Shown piece after piece: positions 8,074 to 17,040 of a stretch of DNA of 64,000 nucleotides (the first letter of the stretch is position 1; every line of letters starts with the position of its first letter). Both the position numbers and the translations under genes were made by a program. Below the pieces are notes generated by a model, which worked only from the letters and a program-made list of their open reading frames with translations, ran no database searches and had not been told where the DNA came from. The DNA comes from Candidatus Eisenbacteria bacterium (GTDB taxonomy: Bacteria > Eisenbacteria > RBG-16-71-46 > CAIMUX01 > JAHJDP01): the NCBI GenBank assembly GCA_018831195.1, contig JAHJDP010000099.1, positions 1 through 64,000 on the forward strand, in the 5' to 3' direction.

Positions 8074-9582
8074 ATGAAAATGTTTGTCATTCTGTCATCT
8101 GCGCGAGTGGTAATGCTGGTATCCATTCTTGTCCTTGGCGTGTTGCCGGTTCTAACATCCGGGTTGTCTGCTGATGGTATTGTTGATCACCCGGATCAAT
8201 TGAGATTTGAAGCGTTGAATTATCAGCCGCCCAAGCCGGGCGATTACCGGCATGAGTTGAAGTGCGGTATCAGGGCCTATATCGCAGAAAACCAGGAGGT
8301 GCCGACATTTCAAGTCACCGTATTGATCCGGACCGGCTCGATTTATGAATCGCTAGAAAAGGCCGGATTAGCTTCAATGACCGCCTATCTTATGCGGAAT
8401 GCCGGTGTCGAGGGGATGACCTCAAAGGAACTTGACGAACGCCTGGCCTACTTGGCGGGGGAAATCACGATCCGCATCAGCGATGCTGAGGGACAGGCTA
8501 CGCTCTTTTGCTTGTCAAAGGATATAGATGAAGGTTTGGCGCTCTTGAAAAATGTTTTAAAATCTCCAGTATTTGATCAGGAAATGGTGGATCGTTATAG
8601 AACCGATGTCCTATCAGAGCTGGAGCAAAGGAACGCCGAAACGTCATCAATCGAGTCCCGCGAATGGAACTTTCTGATGTATGGCGATCATCCGAGCACG
8701 ATAGGGGATCGCAAGACCGAACAGAGTATTAAATCAATTACGCGTGAAGATCTCGGGGCCTTTCACAAAAAATACTTTTTTCCAGAGAATTTCACGCTCG
8801 CTGTCTCCGGCGATTTCAAAACAAGGAATATATTATTGAAATTGGATCAGATGTTTGAGGGGTGGGGCAATCAGCCTCTCGATCTCCCGATCATTCCAGA
8901 TCAAATTCCTGATCCAATACCCGGGGTCTATTTGATCAAGAAAGCGGATGTGAATCAGTCGAGAATCAGAGTGGGCCACCTGGGCGCCAAAAGGGATATT
9001 GAGGACCAGTACGCTTTGATGGTGATGAATGACATTCTTGGAGGAGGCGGATTCACATCGCGGATTACGCGGCGAGTTCGATCCGACGAAGGCCTTGCCT
9101 ACAGTGCCGGCAGCAGATTCGGGCGTCCCATCCTATATCCAGGAACATTCTATGGGTTCTTCCAAACCAAGCATGCGACGGCGGCCTTTGGAACGCGGCT
9201 CATTGTTGACGAGATTAGGCGTATCCGCGAAGAAAAATGTGATGAAGAGACCGTAGAGAATGCCAAGGCCGGTTTCATTAGCAATATTGTGAATCCCTTC
9301 AGCAACAAGAACTCCATTGTCAACACGTTTGCGGAGGATGACTATACGGGGCGGCCGGATGATTATTGGCAAAATTATACAAAAAACATCGAGGCGGTCA
9401 CGGCGGATGATGTGCTTGCAGCTGCACAAAAATATCTGCATCCCGACAAGCTGGTTTTCCTGGTTGTTGGAGATCCAGAGGCGGTGGAAGCCGGTTCAGA
9501 TAAGCATGCAGAGCGCTATTCCGACTTCGGCGATATGACCATCCTCCCCCTAAGAGATCCAATGACCCTCGAAGTGAAGTAG
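8074..9582 (+). CDS. M16 family protein lacking the zinc motif (non-catalytic partner)
   Basis: A 502-residue exported protein (signal to about residue 34) with two M16 domains: the N-terminal one has RTGSIYES followed by ASMTAYLMRN where the catalytic members have HxxEH, and the C-terminal one has GHLGAKRDIEDQYALMVMNDILGGGGFTSRI and EGLAYS. Loss of the zinc ligands is known for the inactive subunit of paired bacterial M16B proteins and the mitochondrial processing peptidase. It follows the catalytic gene by 25 bases with its own AGGAGAGG box, so the two very probably form a heterodimer acting in the periplasm. The C-terminal R..Y element is retained. Confidence 0.87.
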   Translation: MKMFVILSSARVVMLVSILVLGVLPVLTSGLSADGIVDHPDQLRFEALNYQPPKPGDYRHELKCGIRAYIAENQEVPTFQVTVLIRTGSIYESLEKAGLASMTAYLMRNAGVEGMTSKELDERLAYLAGEITIRISDAEGQATLFCLSKDIDEGLALLKNVLKSPVFDQEMVDRYRTDVLSELEQRNAETSSIESREWNFLMYGDHPSTIGDRKTEQSIKSITREDLGAFHKKYFFPENFTLAVSGDFKTRNILLKLDQMFEGWGNQPLDLPIIPDQIPDPIPGVYLIKKADVNQSRIRVGHLGAKRDIEDQYALMVMNDILGGGGFTSRITRRVRSDEGLAYSAGSRFGRPILYPGTFYGFFQTKHATAAFGTRLIVDEIRRIREEKCDEETVENAKAGFISNIVNPFSNKNSIVNTFAEDDYTGRPDDYWQNYTKNIEAVTADDVLAAAQKYLHPDKLVFLVVGDPEAVEAGSDKHAERYSDFGDMTILPLRDPMTLEVK

Positions 9583-9601
9583 ACAATCCAGAACCTGTCG
9601 T

Positions 9602-9633
9602 GGTCCCGGCGATTACCATTGCCGGGGCCCTTC
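9602..9633 (+). terminator. Hairpin after the M16 pair
   Basis: A 9-bp stem GGTCCCGGC / GCCGGGGCC (one G-U pair) around a 10-base loop, 20 bases after the stop codon, followed only by CTTCTG. GC-rich stem but a poor U tract, so a moderate terminator at best. Confidence 0.45.
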
Positions 9634-9827
9634 TGATGCCCTTTAATGTGACGCGAATGAACCAGGTTGATGTAATCCCCTAAAACATAAGGCGTTAGGG
9701 CTTACTTGTAAGTGGCAAAGAAACCCCCGAATGCCGCCGATAATATTGTGGATATGCCATCAAACCAGGCCCGGGCGTTGTGGATTCACGCTGGAGGGAC
9801 ACCAGGAGTTAAAAGGGGGGATGCTTT

Positions 9828-10499
9828 ATGCGGCTAAAAGTAATGACGTTTATTCTTATCGGCATCTGTTTTCTTGCCGTCCAGGCCGCGCCTGCGGCTG
9901 AAGTTCAGTTCGGAATCAAGGGCGGGGCCAACCGCGCGCAGACCAGCCTGGATAATCCTCCATCTGATCAGGACAGAGGCGCCATCACCGGTTTTGGCGG
10001 GGGCGCGGTTCTCACATTCGGCCTGGGGGAAGTCATCAGCTTAGATACGGAAATTCTATATCTCCAAAAAGGTGTCCATACAGAAGCTGTTCTTGATGAT
10101 GGAAACTGGGCTCAGGGGTTCGAAAATGATTTCAAGCTCGACTATGTCACCTTTTCCCCACTATTGAAGATCGGGGGGCAAGGAAAGTCCTTCTCACCAT
10201 ACTTTATCGCCGGTCCGGAGATCAGTTATCTGGTGAAGGCCACCGCCAATGAAACTTATTGGTATGGATCCCCATCGGAAAAACAGAAAAAGGAAACCAC
10301 CTTGGATGAATTTATGGAGGAGCTTACGTGGGGCTGGACCGCGGGTGGTGGCCTCGAGATTCCGACAGAGAGTGTCTCCATTTTCTTCGAGGGACGCTAT
10401 GCTCAAGGCTTGAGTAATATCTGGACGCAGGAAAGCACTTCCGCCTGGGGTGAGGAGAAGCCGAGCGGGATCTACATTTTTGGGGGCATTCGGTTTTAA
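9828..10499 (+). CDS. Outer-membrane beta-barrel protein (PorT/OmpA-barrel-like)
   Basis: A 223-residue protein with a signal peptide (to about residue 23, ending AAPAA) and a mature part made of alternating polar/hydrophobic strands: FGIKGGANRA, AVLTFGLGEVISLDTEILYLQKG, FKLDYVTFSPLLKIGG, SPYFIAGPEISYLV and a C-terminal GIYIFGGIRF ending in Phe. This pattern and the length fit 'outer membrane protein beta-barrel' families. Function unknown. ATG 9828 has a run of six G seven bases upstream; an earlier ATG at 9821 is in another frame. It stands as its own unit, with terminators on either side. Confidence 0.8.
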   Translation: MRLKVMTFILIGICFLAVQAAPAAEVQFGIKGGANRAQTSLDNPPSDQDRGAITGFGGGAVLTFGLGEVISLDTEILYLQKGVHTEAVLDDGNWAQGFENDFKLDYVTFSPLLKIGGQGKSFSPYFIAGPEISYLVKATANETYWYGSPSEKQKKETTLDEFMEELTWGWTAGGGLEIPTESVSIFFEGRYAQGLSNIWTQESTSAWGEEKPSGIYIFGGIRF

Positions 10500-10521
10500 T
10501 TATCTGACGATGCCGCTCTCA

Positions 10522-10556
10522 AAACCCCGGTAGCGCCGGCTGCCGGGGTTTGTTTA
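10522..10556 (+). terminator. Rho-independent terminator after the barrel gene
   Basis: Stem AAACCCCGG / CCGGGGTTT, extended inside by AGC/GCT around a GCCG loop, then TGTTTATT. Strong GC stem and a T-rich tail 22 bases past the stop. Confidence 0.8.
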
Positions 10557-10791
10557 TTCGGGGCTCTTTTCATGAAAGAGACAATATTCTGGCAGACGAA
10601 CAAATGATTAGATGCCTCGACGCCCTCTGGTAGGAGCCATTTCCTGTGTACGACTGTAACGGATATTTGACAGATTTAGCACGGTGAGTCCCAATGTGTA
10701 CGCCATCCTGTTTCATTTGTGGCGCTTAACTTCTATCACCTAACTACTTTATGGAAAGGAAGTTGAGTCTCTATAACCACTGTCACGCCCC

Positions 10792-10820
10792 TTGACAATC
10801 GAGCTAATCGATGCTAATAT
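10792..10820 (+). promoter_or_regulatory. Near-consensus sigma-70 promoter for the 1060-residue surface protein
   Basis: TTGACA at 10792-10797, a 17-base spacer, and TAATAT at 10815-10820 (an overlapping TATAAT lies at 10818-10823). Transcription would start near 10828, leaving a leader of about 105 bases before ATG 10934. The spacer contains an inverted repeat, ATCGA-N5-TCGAT (10798-10812), which could be an operator. The rest of the 10557-10933 gap shows no gene. Confidence 0.72.
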
Positions 10821-10933
10821 AATAGTGCCTTTTGGGTAATGGCGGGGAGTGTGCCTCGTCATCTGGGCAGAGTCATCTGTGCAGATTTTTCTCCGCAGTG
10901 ACATCTGGGGCTGCAAATGAAAGGAATAATAAT

Positions 10934-13900
10934 ATGTACACCGATAACTTCAGAGCGACTGGCCGCCTAGTCGCTCCTTTTGTTCTGGTAGCGCTGCTGA
11001 TGATCTCATCAGCCGTGCTGGCGCCGGTGTTGGGTGATTGGGATTTGCATTCTGTTGATACCAACCTGACTGGTGCGAAGAGTGTATTTGCGGCCGACAT
11101 GAATGATGATGACGTGCCGGATCTGGTCGCAACAGGCTCAACGAATCATGAGGTCTTCTGGTACGAAGCACCTCTCTGGACCAAACATGCTATTGATGAC
11201 AGCTTGGGTGGCGCTCAAGACGTCTTTGTCGCTTTTGTGAATAACGATACCATTCCGGACGTTGTGGCCACCGGCTTAAGTGCCGATGATGTTGTTTGGT
11301 ATGAAGGACCCACATGGATAAAGCATTACATTGATGCTGAATTTGATGGAGCAAAAAACCTCTTTGTCATCGATCTCGATGGCGATCTTGATGTTGATGT
11401 TGTCGCGACCGGCAGAGCGGCGGATGAGCTTGCTTGGTATGAGAATGACAATCTTACCTGGACCAAGCATACAATCGATGCAACTCTGGACTATGCCGAA
11501 GCGGTTTATGTCGCTGATCTCAACGGTGATGATGATCTCGATATCGTTGCTACATCCTATGGTACGGGTAGTGTCTATTGGTATGAAGGACCGAGTTTTA
11601 CAAGGCGCATCGTTGCGTCAGCTCAAGTCGGTCCCATGTCGGTCTTCGTCGCGGATGTAAATGGTGACGACATTCCAGATATCATCGGGACGGAGCAGGA
11701 TATCAGTGATGTTGTTTGGTATGAAGGACCTGGGCCTCTCTGGTACAAGCACACGATCGATAATGATTTGTATTCGGCCCGCGAAGTTGTTGCTGAAGAT
11801 ATGGATGGCGATGAAGATCTCGATATCGTCGCATCCGGATACCTGGCGGATGACGTTGTTTGGTATGAGGCTCCATTCTGGACCAAGCATGCTGTTGATT
11901 CAAACCTTGACGGTGCTTATGGAATCGTCGTCCATGACATGGACGGTGATCTAGGACCTGATGTCGTCGCGGTTGGGCAGCAGGGCGGCGATGTTAACTG
12001 GTATGAGAACCCGAATTCCTCGGTTAACGTTTACATTATCCCTAATCCTGTTCAGATTAGCCTTGCCGATGAGAATGGCGGAGATTATTCCGATTCATTT
12101 GTTTGCTATTATCTCGGTGGCGGCTCCGGTGGCGTCTACGGGTATTCAATCGATGTGGAGTGGGACAATACAGTCGTCTCCGCCTCGAATTTTGATTTCC
12201 AAAGACCGGATACCGGACCCTTCGCCTCAGCTATTCTCTTCCAGGTAACGACAAAGGCGTCTGATGGAAATGGGATTTACAGAGTCCAGATCGATGCCGC
12301 TCTCGGAGGTGGTGGAAGTGGAACATTCGGTGAGGATGAGCTGTTCAAGGGGCTGTTCACTGCTGTCGGCGCACCGGCTTATGCGACGTCGAATCTGAAC
12401 CTCATTCTGAATGAGTTCAGAGACAACCTGAACCAGACGCTGAGCGGATTTACCGCCCTTGATGGCTTGGTACTCGTCGATCTGATCAATCCTTCGGTGG
12501 TTGGGGTAGCAATCGCCAACCAGACCTTGGCGCACACAGATGATTTTATCAAAGACACGGATGATGCTCAGGTTACGGTGACAGTTGTCGATGCCAACCC
12601 TGCCTTCTCGCTCGCGAATATCGAGGCGGATCTTTCTGGCTTGGGAGGCGGCGCAGCGGTGAACCCGGACAGCTATGTAGCTAATGTAGCGACATGGACA
12701 TTGCCGGGAGTCGTTTTAACTCCGTCGGATGGAACGGTGACGGTGACGGTAACGGCCACGGATCCGGAGACGAATCAGACTGTGAATTCCGGAACCATTA
12801 CAGCAGATAACACCAAGCCGACAGCTTTTACCGGAATGACTATCCTGCCGGGTCATCAGACAATCAGCCTCAGCTGGGATGATCCATCAACGTATGATCT
12901 GAACTATGATGGTGTTGTTATTCAATATAACAACTGGGGCAATTACCCGGCCTACGCATATGACGGTGGTCCGGCCGATCCGGGATTCCCACAAGGTGAG
13001 GCAGAGGGAACGAACCTCTATACCGGAACCGATCTACTCGTCGATCATACGTTTGTAACACCTGCTCGCGATATTTACAGTTATGCCGGGTTTGTCTATG
13101 ATATCGCCCGGAACTACAGCGATCCGGAGGTGAGCGGCGACAATGAAGGCCGTGCGACCAACTACTGGCTGGCCGATGTTGTCCCGAACACAGCATGGGA
13201 TGGTTTCGTCAGTACGGCTGATATCAGCGCTTTGGGAGCGACCTATTACCAGTACACTAACAACCAGTGCGACGTGGGGCCTACCAACAATGGTTCGCCG
13301 CGGGGCATCCCGGTGCCCGATGGTACGATCGGTTTCGATGATCTTATGATCTTCGCCCTGAACTATGGTGTGGTTTCTCCTATCCAAGCGCCGCCGGCAT
13401 TCTCTGATGACATGATCGCCGGCGCCGGCGTTGGTATGAATCTTGAGCTTCCGGAGGCGATCAGTACCGGCAGCGAGTTTGTCGCAACCGTCATGTTGGA
13501 AGATGAAGATGCCATCGTTAAAGGTGCCCGTTTTGTTGTAACCTTTGATGCGAGTGTTGTTGAGTATCTCGGCGTTCAGAAGGGCGCGCTTCTTAATTCC
13601 TTGGACACCTTCTTCAAAGAGGTTTCAACAAACGGCTCGCCCGACCTTCATATGGCGGCTTTGGGCGCTGGGATGACCTTCGGCGGTTCCGGCGAATTGG
13701 TTCAACTCCGGTTCCGACTGATCAGCTCCGGTGACATGATGCTGAAGCTGGAGAATCTCATTGCCCGCGACGTGGGTAATAATGACCTGATGCCGATGAC
13801 CACCGATGTCATAACCCCGTCATCGACAGGTATTCCTACGCATGTTTATCTGAAGGCCAATATGCCCAATCCGTTCGGCCGTTCCACGAGCATTGTTTTT

Positions 13901-14116
13901 GGAATGCCTAAAGCGGGTTCGGCGCAGTTGGCTATCTATGATACTTCCGGTCGTCTCGTACGAACCCTGGTTGATGGTTCGTTGCCGGCTGGTGAATACA
14001 ATTACACTTGGGATCGCCGTTCAGCGGCCGGTAATCCGGTTTCCAGTGGTTTGTATTTCTATCAGCTTTCAACGTCAGGACGCACCGTTACCCACAAGAT
14101 GGTGGTTGTAGAATAG
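10934..14116 (+). CDS. Large surface protein: FG-GAP-like propeller, cohesin-like and dockerin-like modules, C-terminal sorting domain
   Basis: A 1060-residue secreted protein. Order: signal peptide (to about 33); roughly seven to eight repeats (35-360) of the form GA..VFVADMDGD..PDVVATG...D.VWYE....W.KH.ID, an FG-GAP/VCBS-type beta-propeller with Asp-rich calcium loops; a cohesin-like domain (about 363-515); an Ig/fibronectin-like stretch; a dockerin-like region (about 744-815) with two DGxVxxxDI/DGTIGFDDL calcium motifs; a second cohesin-like domain (about 829-952); and the FlgD-Ig sorting domain (from about 966; MPNPFG, YDTSGRLVRTL, SGLYFYQL). ATG 10934 has an AAAGGA box; earlier starts fall at the predicted transcription start. 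Likely a surface adhesin or scaffold. Confidence 0.85.
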   Translation: MYTDNFRATGRLVAPFVLVALLMISSAVLAPVLGDWDLHSVDTNLTGAKSVFAADMNDDDVPDLVATGSTNHEVFWYEAPLWTKHAIDDSLGGAQDVFVAFVNNDTIPDVVATGLSADDVVWYEGPTWIKHYIDAEFDGAKNLFVIDLDGDLDVDVVATGRAADELAWYENDNLTWTKHTIDATLDYAEAVYVADLNGDDDLDIVATSYGTGSVYWYEGPSFTRRIVASAQVGPMSVFVADVNGDDIPDIIGTEQDISDVVWYEGPGPLWYKHTIDNDLYSAREVVAEDMDGDEDLDIVASGYLADDVVWYEAPFWTKHAVDSNLDGAYGIVVHDMDGDLGPDVVAVGQQGGDVNWYENPNSSVNVYIIPNPVQISLADENGGDYSDSFVCYYLGGGSGGVYGYSIDVEWDNTVVSASNFDFQRPDTGPFASAILFQVTTKASDGNGIYRVQIDAALGGGGSGTFGEDELFKGLFTAVGAPAYATSNLNLILNEFRDNLNQTLSGFTALDGLVLVDLINPSVVGVAIANQTLAHTDDFIKDTDDAQVTVTVVDANPAFSLANIEADLSGLGGGAAVNPDSYVANVATWTLPGVVLTPSDGTVTVTVTATDPETNQTVNSGTITADNTKPTAFTGMTILPGHQTISLSWDDPSTYDLNYDGVVIQYNNWGNYPAYAYDGGPADPGFPQGEAEGTNLYTGTDLLVDHTFVTPARDIYSYAGFVYDIARNYSDPEVSGDNEGRATNYWLADVVPNTAWDGFVSTADISALGATYYQYTNNQCDVGPTNNGSPRGIPVPDGTIGFDDLMIFALNYGVVSPIQAPPAFSDDMIAGAGVGMNLELPEAISTGSEFVATVMLEDEDAIVKGARFVVTFDASVVEYLGVQKGALLNSLDTFFKEVSTNGSPDLHMAALGAGMTFGGSGELVQLRFRLISSGDMMLKLENLIARDVGNNDLMPMTTDVITPSSTGIPTHVYLKANMPNPFGRSTSIVFGMPKAGSAQLAIYDTSGRLVRTLVDGSLPAGEYNYTWDRRSAAGNPVSSGLYFYQLSTSGRTVTHKMVVVE

Positions 14117-14134
14117 CTGTAATGATCTGATAAA

Positions 14135-14171
14135 CCTCAGGGGGTGGTAATCCACCCCCTGAGGCGCTTTC
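14135..14171 (+). terminator. Terminator between the two cohesin-type genes
   Basis: A perfect 13-bp stem CCTCAGGGGGTGG / CCACCCCCTGAGG with a TAAT loop, then CGCTTTCT. Very stable hairpin 19 bases after the stop; the U tract is short. Confidence 0.75.
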
Positions 14172-14236
14172 TATAGTGATGTGTTCACCTGGGCAGGGAA
14201 ACCCAAGGGAGTAGGAATCTGGGGGGGAGTGTGGGA

Positions 14237-15046
14237 ATGACAACAAGCGAAAAAAAGTATCAGCTCATTAGATTCGCCTCTGCTTTCACTCTTTGTTTAC
14301 TCATTTGGTCAACATCTGTATATGGCGGGATTAGCGTTTCAATTTCCCCCGGCACTACTTCTGTTCAGCCGAATGATGAGTTCACCGTGTATCTCAGCAT
14401 CGATGAAGCGGGTAGCGAATTTGACAGCTATGAGACCGTTATTGAATATGATGAAACCTTGATCGAGTTGCTCTCCGCGAGCCAGGAAGCGCTGATGTTG
14501 GACCCATGTGGCAATACATGGTGGGTTCCACCGACGCCAGGCGCGGATAGTGCTTTCATATCGCACGTTTTGCTTTGCGGCGGCTTGACTGTAACGGGGC
14601 CTGGGAATCTTTCCTCTCTAACATTCCGGGCGCTGCAGAACGCCAATGCAGAGATTACCTTCGATTATATTTATTTTTGGATAGCCGGCGAACTTGTCCC
14701 GGATATTGTGTCGCATGATGGTTTGGTCATTATTGGCGGGGCGGGTGCAGTTAATGATATAGATGGGTTTACTGGTTTGAAACTGGATGTTTCGCCGAAT
14801 CCGGCGCAATCCGGCCTTCGGCTAACAATGGATATGCAGGAGAGAGGAGCGATCGATCTCACCCTATACGATCCGGCCGGCCGCAAGGTCAGCGCCCTGG
14901 CGCAAGGCCGATTTCTGGAGGCGGGTCAGCATGAGCTGGCTTTTCATTCCCGGGATCTGCCGGCGCATATCAGTCAAGGCCTCTATTTTGTGGTCCTTCG
15001 CACCAAAACAGAGCAGATCGTGCGGAAGGTGATGTTGATTCCTTGA
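14237..15046 (+). CDS. Secreted cohesin-like protein with C-terminal sorting domain
   Basis: A 269-residue exported protein: signal peptide (to about residue 30, ending VYG), one cohesin-like beta-sandwich (about 31-175) with VQPNDEFTVYLSIDEAG, SYETVIEYDETLIELLSAS and PGNLSSLTFRALQNANAEITFD, then the sorting module (SPNPAQSG, LYDPAGRKVSAL, SQGLYFVVLRT, basic end). ATG 14237 is chosen over GTG 14231 because the GGGGGAG box is seven bases before it. It sits alone between two strong terminators, directly after the protein with dockerin-like motifs, so a cohesin-dockerin type interaction between the two is an attractive but untested idea. Confidence 0.82.
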   Translation: MTTSEKKYQLIRFASAFTLCLLIWSTSVYGGISVSISPGTTSVQPNDEFTVYLSIDEAGSEFDSYETVIEYDETLIELLSASQEALMLDPCGNTWWVPPTPGADSAFISHVLLCGGLTVTGPGNLSSLTFRALQNANAEITFDYIYFWIAGELVPDIVSHDGLVIIGGAGAVNDIDGFTGLKLDVSPNPAQSGLRLTMDMQERGAIDLTLYDPAGRKVSALAQGRFLEAGQHELAFHSRDLPAHISQGLYFVVLRTKTEQIVRKVMLIP

Positions 15047-15076
15047 TCAGCTGAATTGAAAACTGTACCAGTTATG

Positions 15077-15112
15077 GGTGGACGAAATGCAATTTTCGTC
15101 CACCTTGTTTTA
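15077..15112 (+). terminator. Rho-independent terminator
   Basis: An 11-bp stem GGTGGACGAAA / TTTCGTCCACC, 6-base loop, followed by TTGTTTTAT. Classical form, 30 bases after the stop of the small cohesin-like gene. Confidence 0.85.
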
Positions 15113-15316
15113 TGGTAACCTGATGCGGATTATGGGTTGGCAGCCAATATTTTGCATTGCCCCATGTCGGTGTTGGGGAGTCACCGGTGGCTGAGATTGT
15201 GGGCTACCGGTTGCTCTGGGAAGTCCATTTTAGTTGGATGGTTCCGGTTTCCGATGTAAAAATTCAAATATAAATGAAACAGAGAAGAATCTGAGATATG
15301 GAATACGGGAGGCCGC

Positions 15317-16999
15317 ATGACAAAGACAACCGGAACTTACCTGAAACACCTCGCTAGGATCCAGGGGTTGTATGGCGATGGTCATTCCCGGTGTAAGACG
15401 GATCTCCTCCAGCTTCTCGATCGCCGGCGATTTAAAAAGGCGGGCGAGGTGCTGAGGCTCCACGAAATCCTCTGCTTTCTCAGGGCTTATCCGGATGACC
15501 GTGAATTGCTGGCACATGTTGAGGATCAATTATCCCGCTTTGCTGATCGCTCGGACCTGCGGCGGTTCCGCAAGGCGCTTGCCGACACCGGTGTTGCGGG
15601 GACCGCGATTAATTATCAGTTTTTCTGGTTTACCGCTACATGGCTTGCTCGTCGTTGGCCTCAGCAGATTTCCATCAATTGGACGGATTTTGATCGGAGT
15701 GACAAATTGGCGGACATGCTGCATCTCTTGTTGCTCTACAGCGAAACTCCAGCTACGGATGAATTGGATTTTTCACCACGCGAATGGATTGATCAACTGA
15801 AGCATCCAGATGAAACCGATGCCGCCTTTGTCATCCGCCGTTTTGACGCTCTGCGGGCGACCTCTTTCGGCCGAGAAAAGTTTTATGAAGATCTGGATAT
15901 TCCTATGCAGATTAAGTACAAACCCGGAACGGCTTCACGCACCCATGCAAAGTATAATAATTCCCCGGTCATCTTCCAGAATAGACCTCTTGATTATTCC
16001 CGGCCGGATATGTTTCAGGCCATGAATCAACCAGCAAAAGTGATCCATTCCGTACCGCCTCACGAGGGGCAAAATCTGATCAATATGGCGCGGGAGGCGA
16101 TGATCACCCGCAGCCGTGATCTGGATTCCTTCATGCACGCCGACAAGAATGATGTACGACTGGTGGATTTCGGCGACGGGTATCAGTTTGTGTGCTTTGG
16201 AGCGATACCAGAGCGGCGGCTTATTTTGGAATCGGTCTATGGGTATCTCACACTGAAGAACGGTGTTCCGATCGGCTATGTCTTGACAAGTTCCCTCTTC
16301 AATTCCGCCGCTGTCGGTTATAATGTTTTTGAAACATATAGGGGCGCCGAATCGGCAGCCGTCTATGGCCGGATTCTTGGGATGACGCGGGCGCTCTTCG
16401 GCGTCGATGTTGTCTGTGTGGATCCGTATCAGCTAGGCCACGACAATACGGAGGGTCAAGAGTCGGGAGCTTGGTGGTTCTATCAAAAACTCGGTTTTCA
16501 GTCCCATGATCCGAATATTTTAAAACTTATGCGGAGGGAATTGGCCCGGATAAAACGGAATCGGAAATACAGGTCCAGTAATGATACCCTCCAGGATCTT
16601 ACCGCCGAACACCTGTTTTTGTATCTGGACAAACCCCGCGAGGATGTTATCGGCCGGATTTCACTTGGGAATATCGGCTTGCAGATTGTCCGGTATCTGG
16701 CAAAACACTTCGGTTCCGATCGCGAGACTGCGGCCCGTGTTTGCGCAGACGAGGCGGCGAAATGTCTGGGTGTTCGATCCCGGCGCTCTTTCACGGTCGG
16801 AGAGAAACAGGCGTGGGAGCGGTGGAGCCCCTTGATTTTGGCGCTTCCAGGGATCAAGCGGTGGAGTCTCACAAACAAAAAGGCTCTGGTTCATATTGTA
16901 AAGGCAAAGGGCGGGCGGCGCGAATCGGATTTTGTGAAACTATTCGACAAGCATCATCTTTTGCGCCGGGCATTGTTAAAATTGTCTGAGCGTGACTAG
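15317..16999 (+). CDS. Uncharacterised protein with a GNAT-like central region
   Basis: A 560-residue cytosolic protein; no signal or membrane segment. I do not recognise the family. Residues about 1-150 are helical and charged. Residues about 280-400 resemble an N-acyltransferase (GNAT) fold: a strand pair LESVYGYLTLKNGVPIGYVLT, the motif VFETYRGAESAAVYGRILGMTRALFG where GNATs have their CoA-binding loop and helix, and GAWWFYQKLGFQ, the typical 'FYxKlGF' GNAT ending. The last 120 residues are basic and helical. ATG 15317 follows GGGAGG closely. It is monocistronic, with a terminator upstream and an opposing gene downstream. Acyl-group transfer is inference from fold-like motifs only. Confidence 0.75.
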   Translation: MTKTTGTYLKHLARIQGLYGDGHSRCKTDLLQLLDRRRFKKAGEVLRLHEILCFLRAYPDDRELLAHVEDQLSRFADRSDLRRFRKALADTGVAGTAINYQFFWFTATWLARRWPQQISINWTDFDRSDKLADMLHLLLLYSETPATDELDFSPREWIDQLKHPDETDAAFVIRRFDALRATSFGREKFYEDLDIPMQIKYKPGTASRTHAKYNNSPVIFQNRPLDYSRPDMFQAMNQPAKVIHSVPPHEGQNLINMAREAMITRSRDLDSFMHADKNDVRLVDFGDGYQFVCFGAIPERRLILESVYGYLTLKNGVPIGYVLTSSLFNSAAVGYNVFETYRGAESAAVYGRILGMTRALFGVDVVCVDPYQLGHDNTEGQESGAWWFYQKLGFQSHDPNILKLMRRELARIKRNRKYRSSNDTLQDLTAEHLFLYLDKPREDVIGRISLGNIGLQIVRYLAKHFGSDRETAARVCADEAAKCLGVRSRRSFTVGEKQAWERWSPLILALPGIKRWSLTNKKALVHIVKAKGGRRESDFVKLFDKHHLLRRALLKLSERD

Positions 17000-17040
17000 A
17001 ATCCACCACGTCCGAGGCCGGTTCCTTGCTAACCGGTCGA

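Noticed and set aside
7341-8126. A 261-codon minus-strand frame across the M16 frameshift
   Set aside because: Antisense to both parts of a real peptidase gene and low complexity (Leu/His/Phe-rich).
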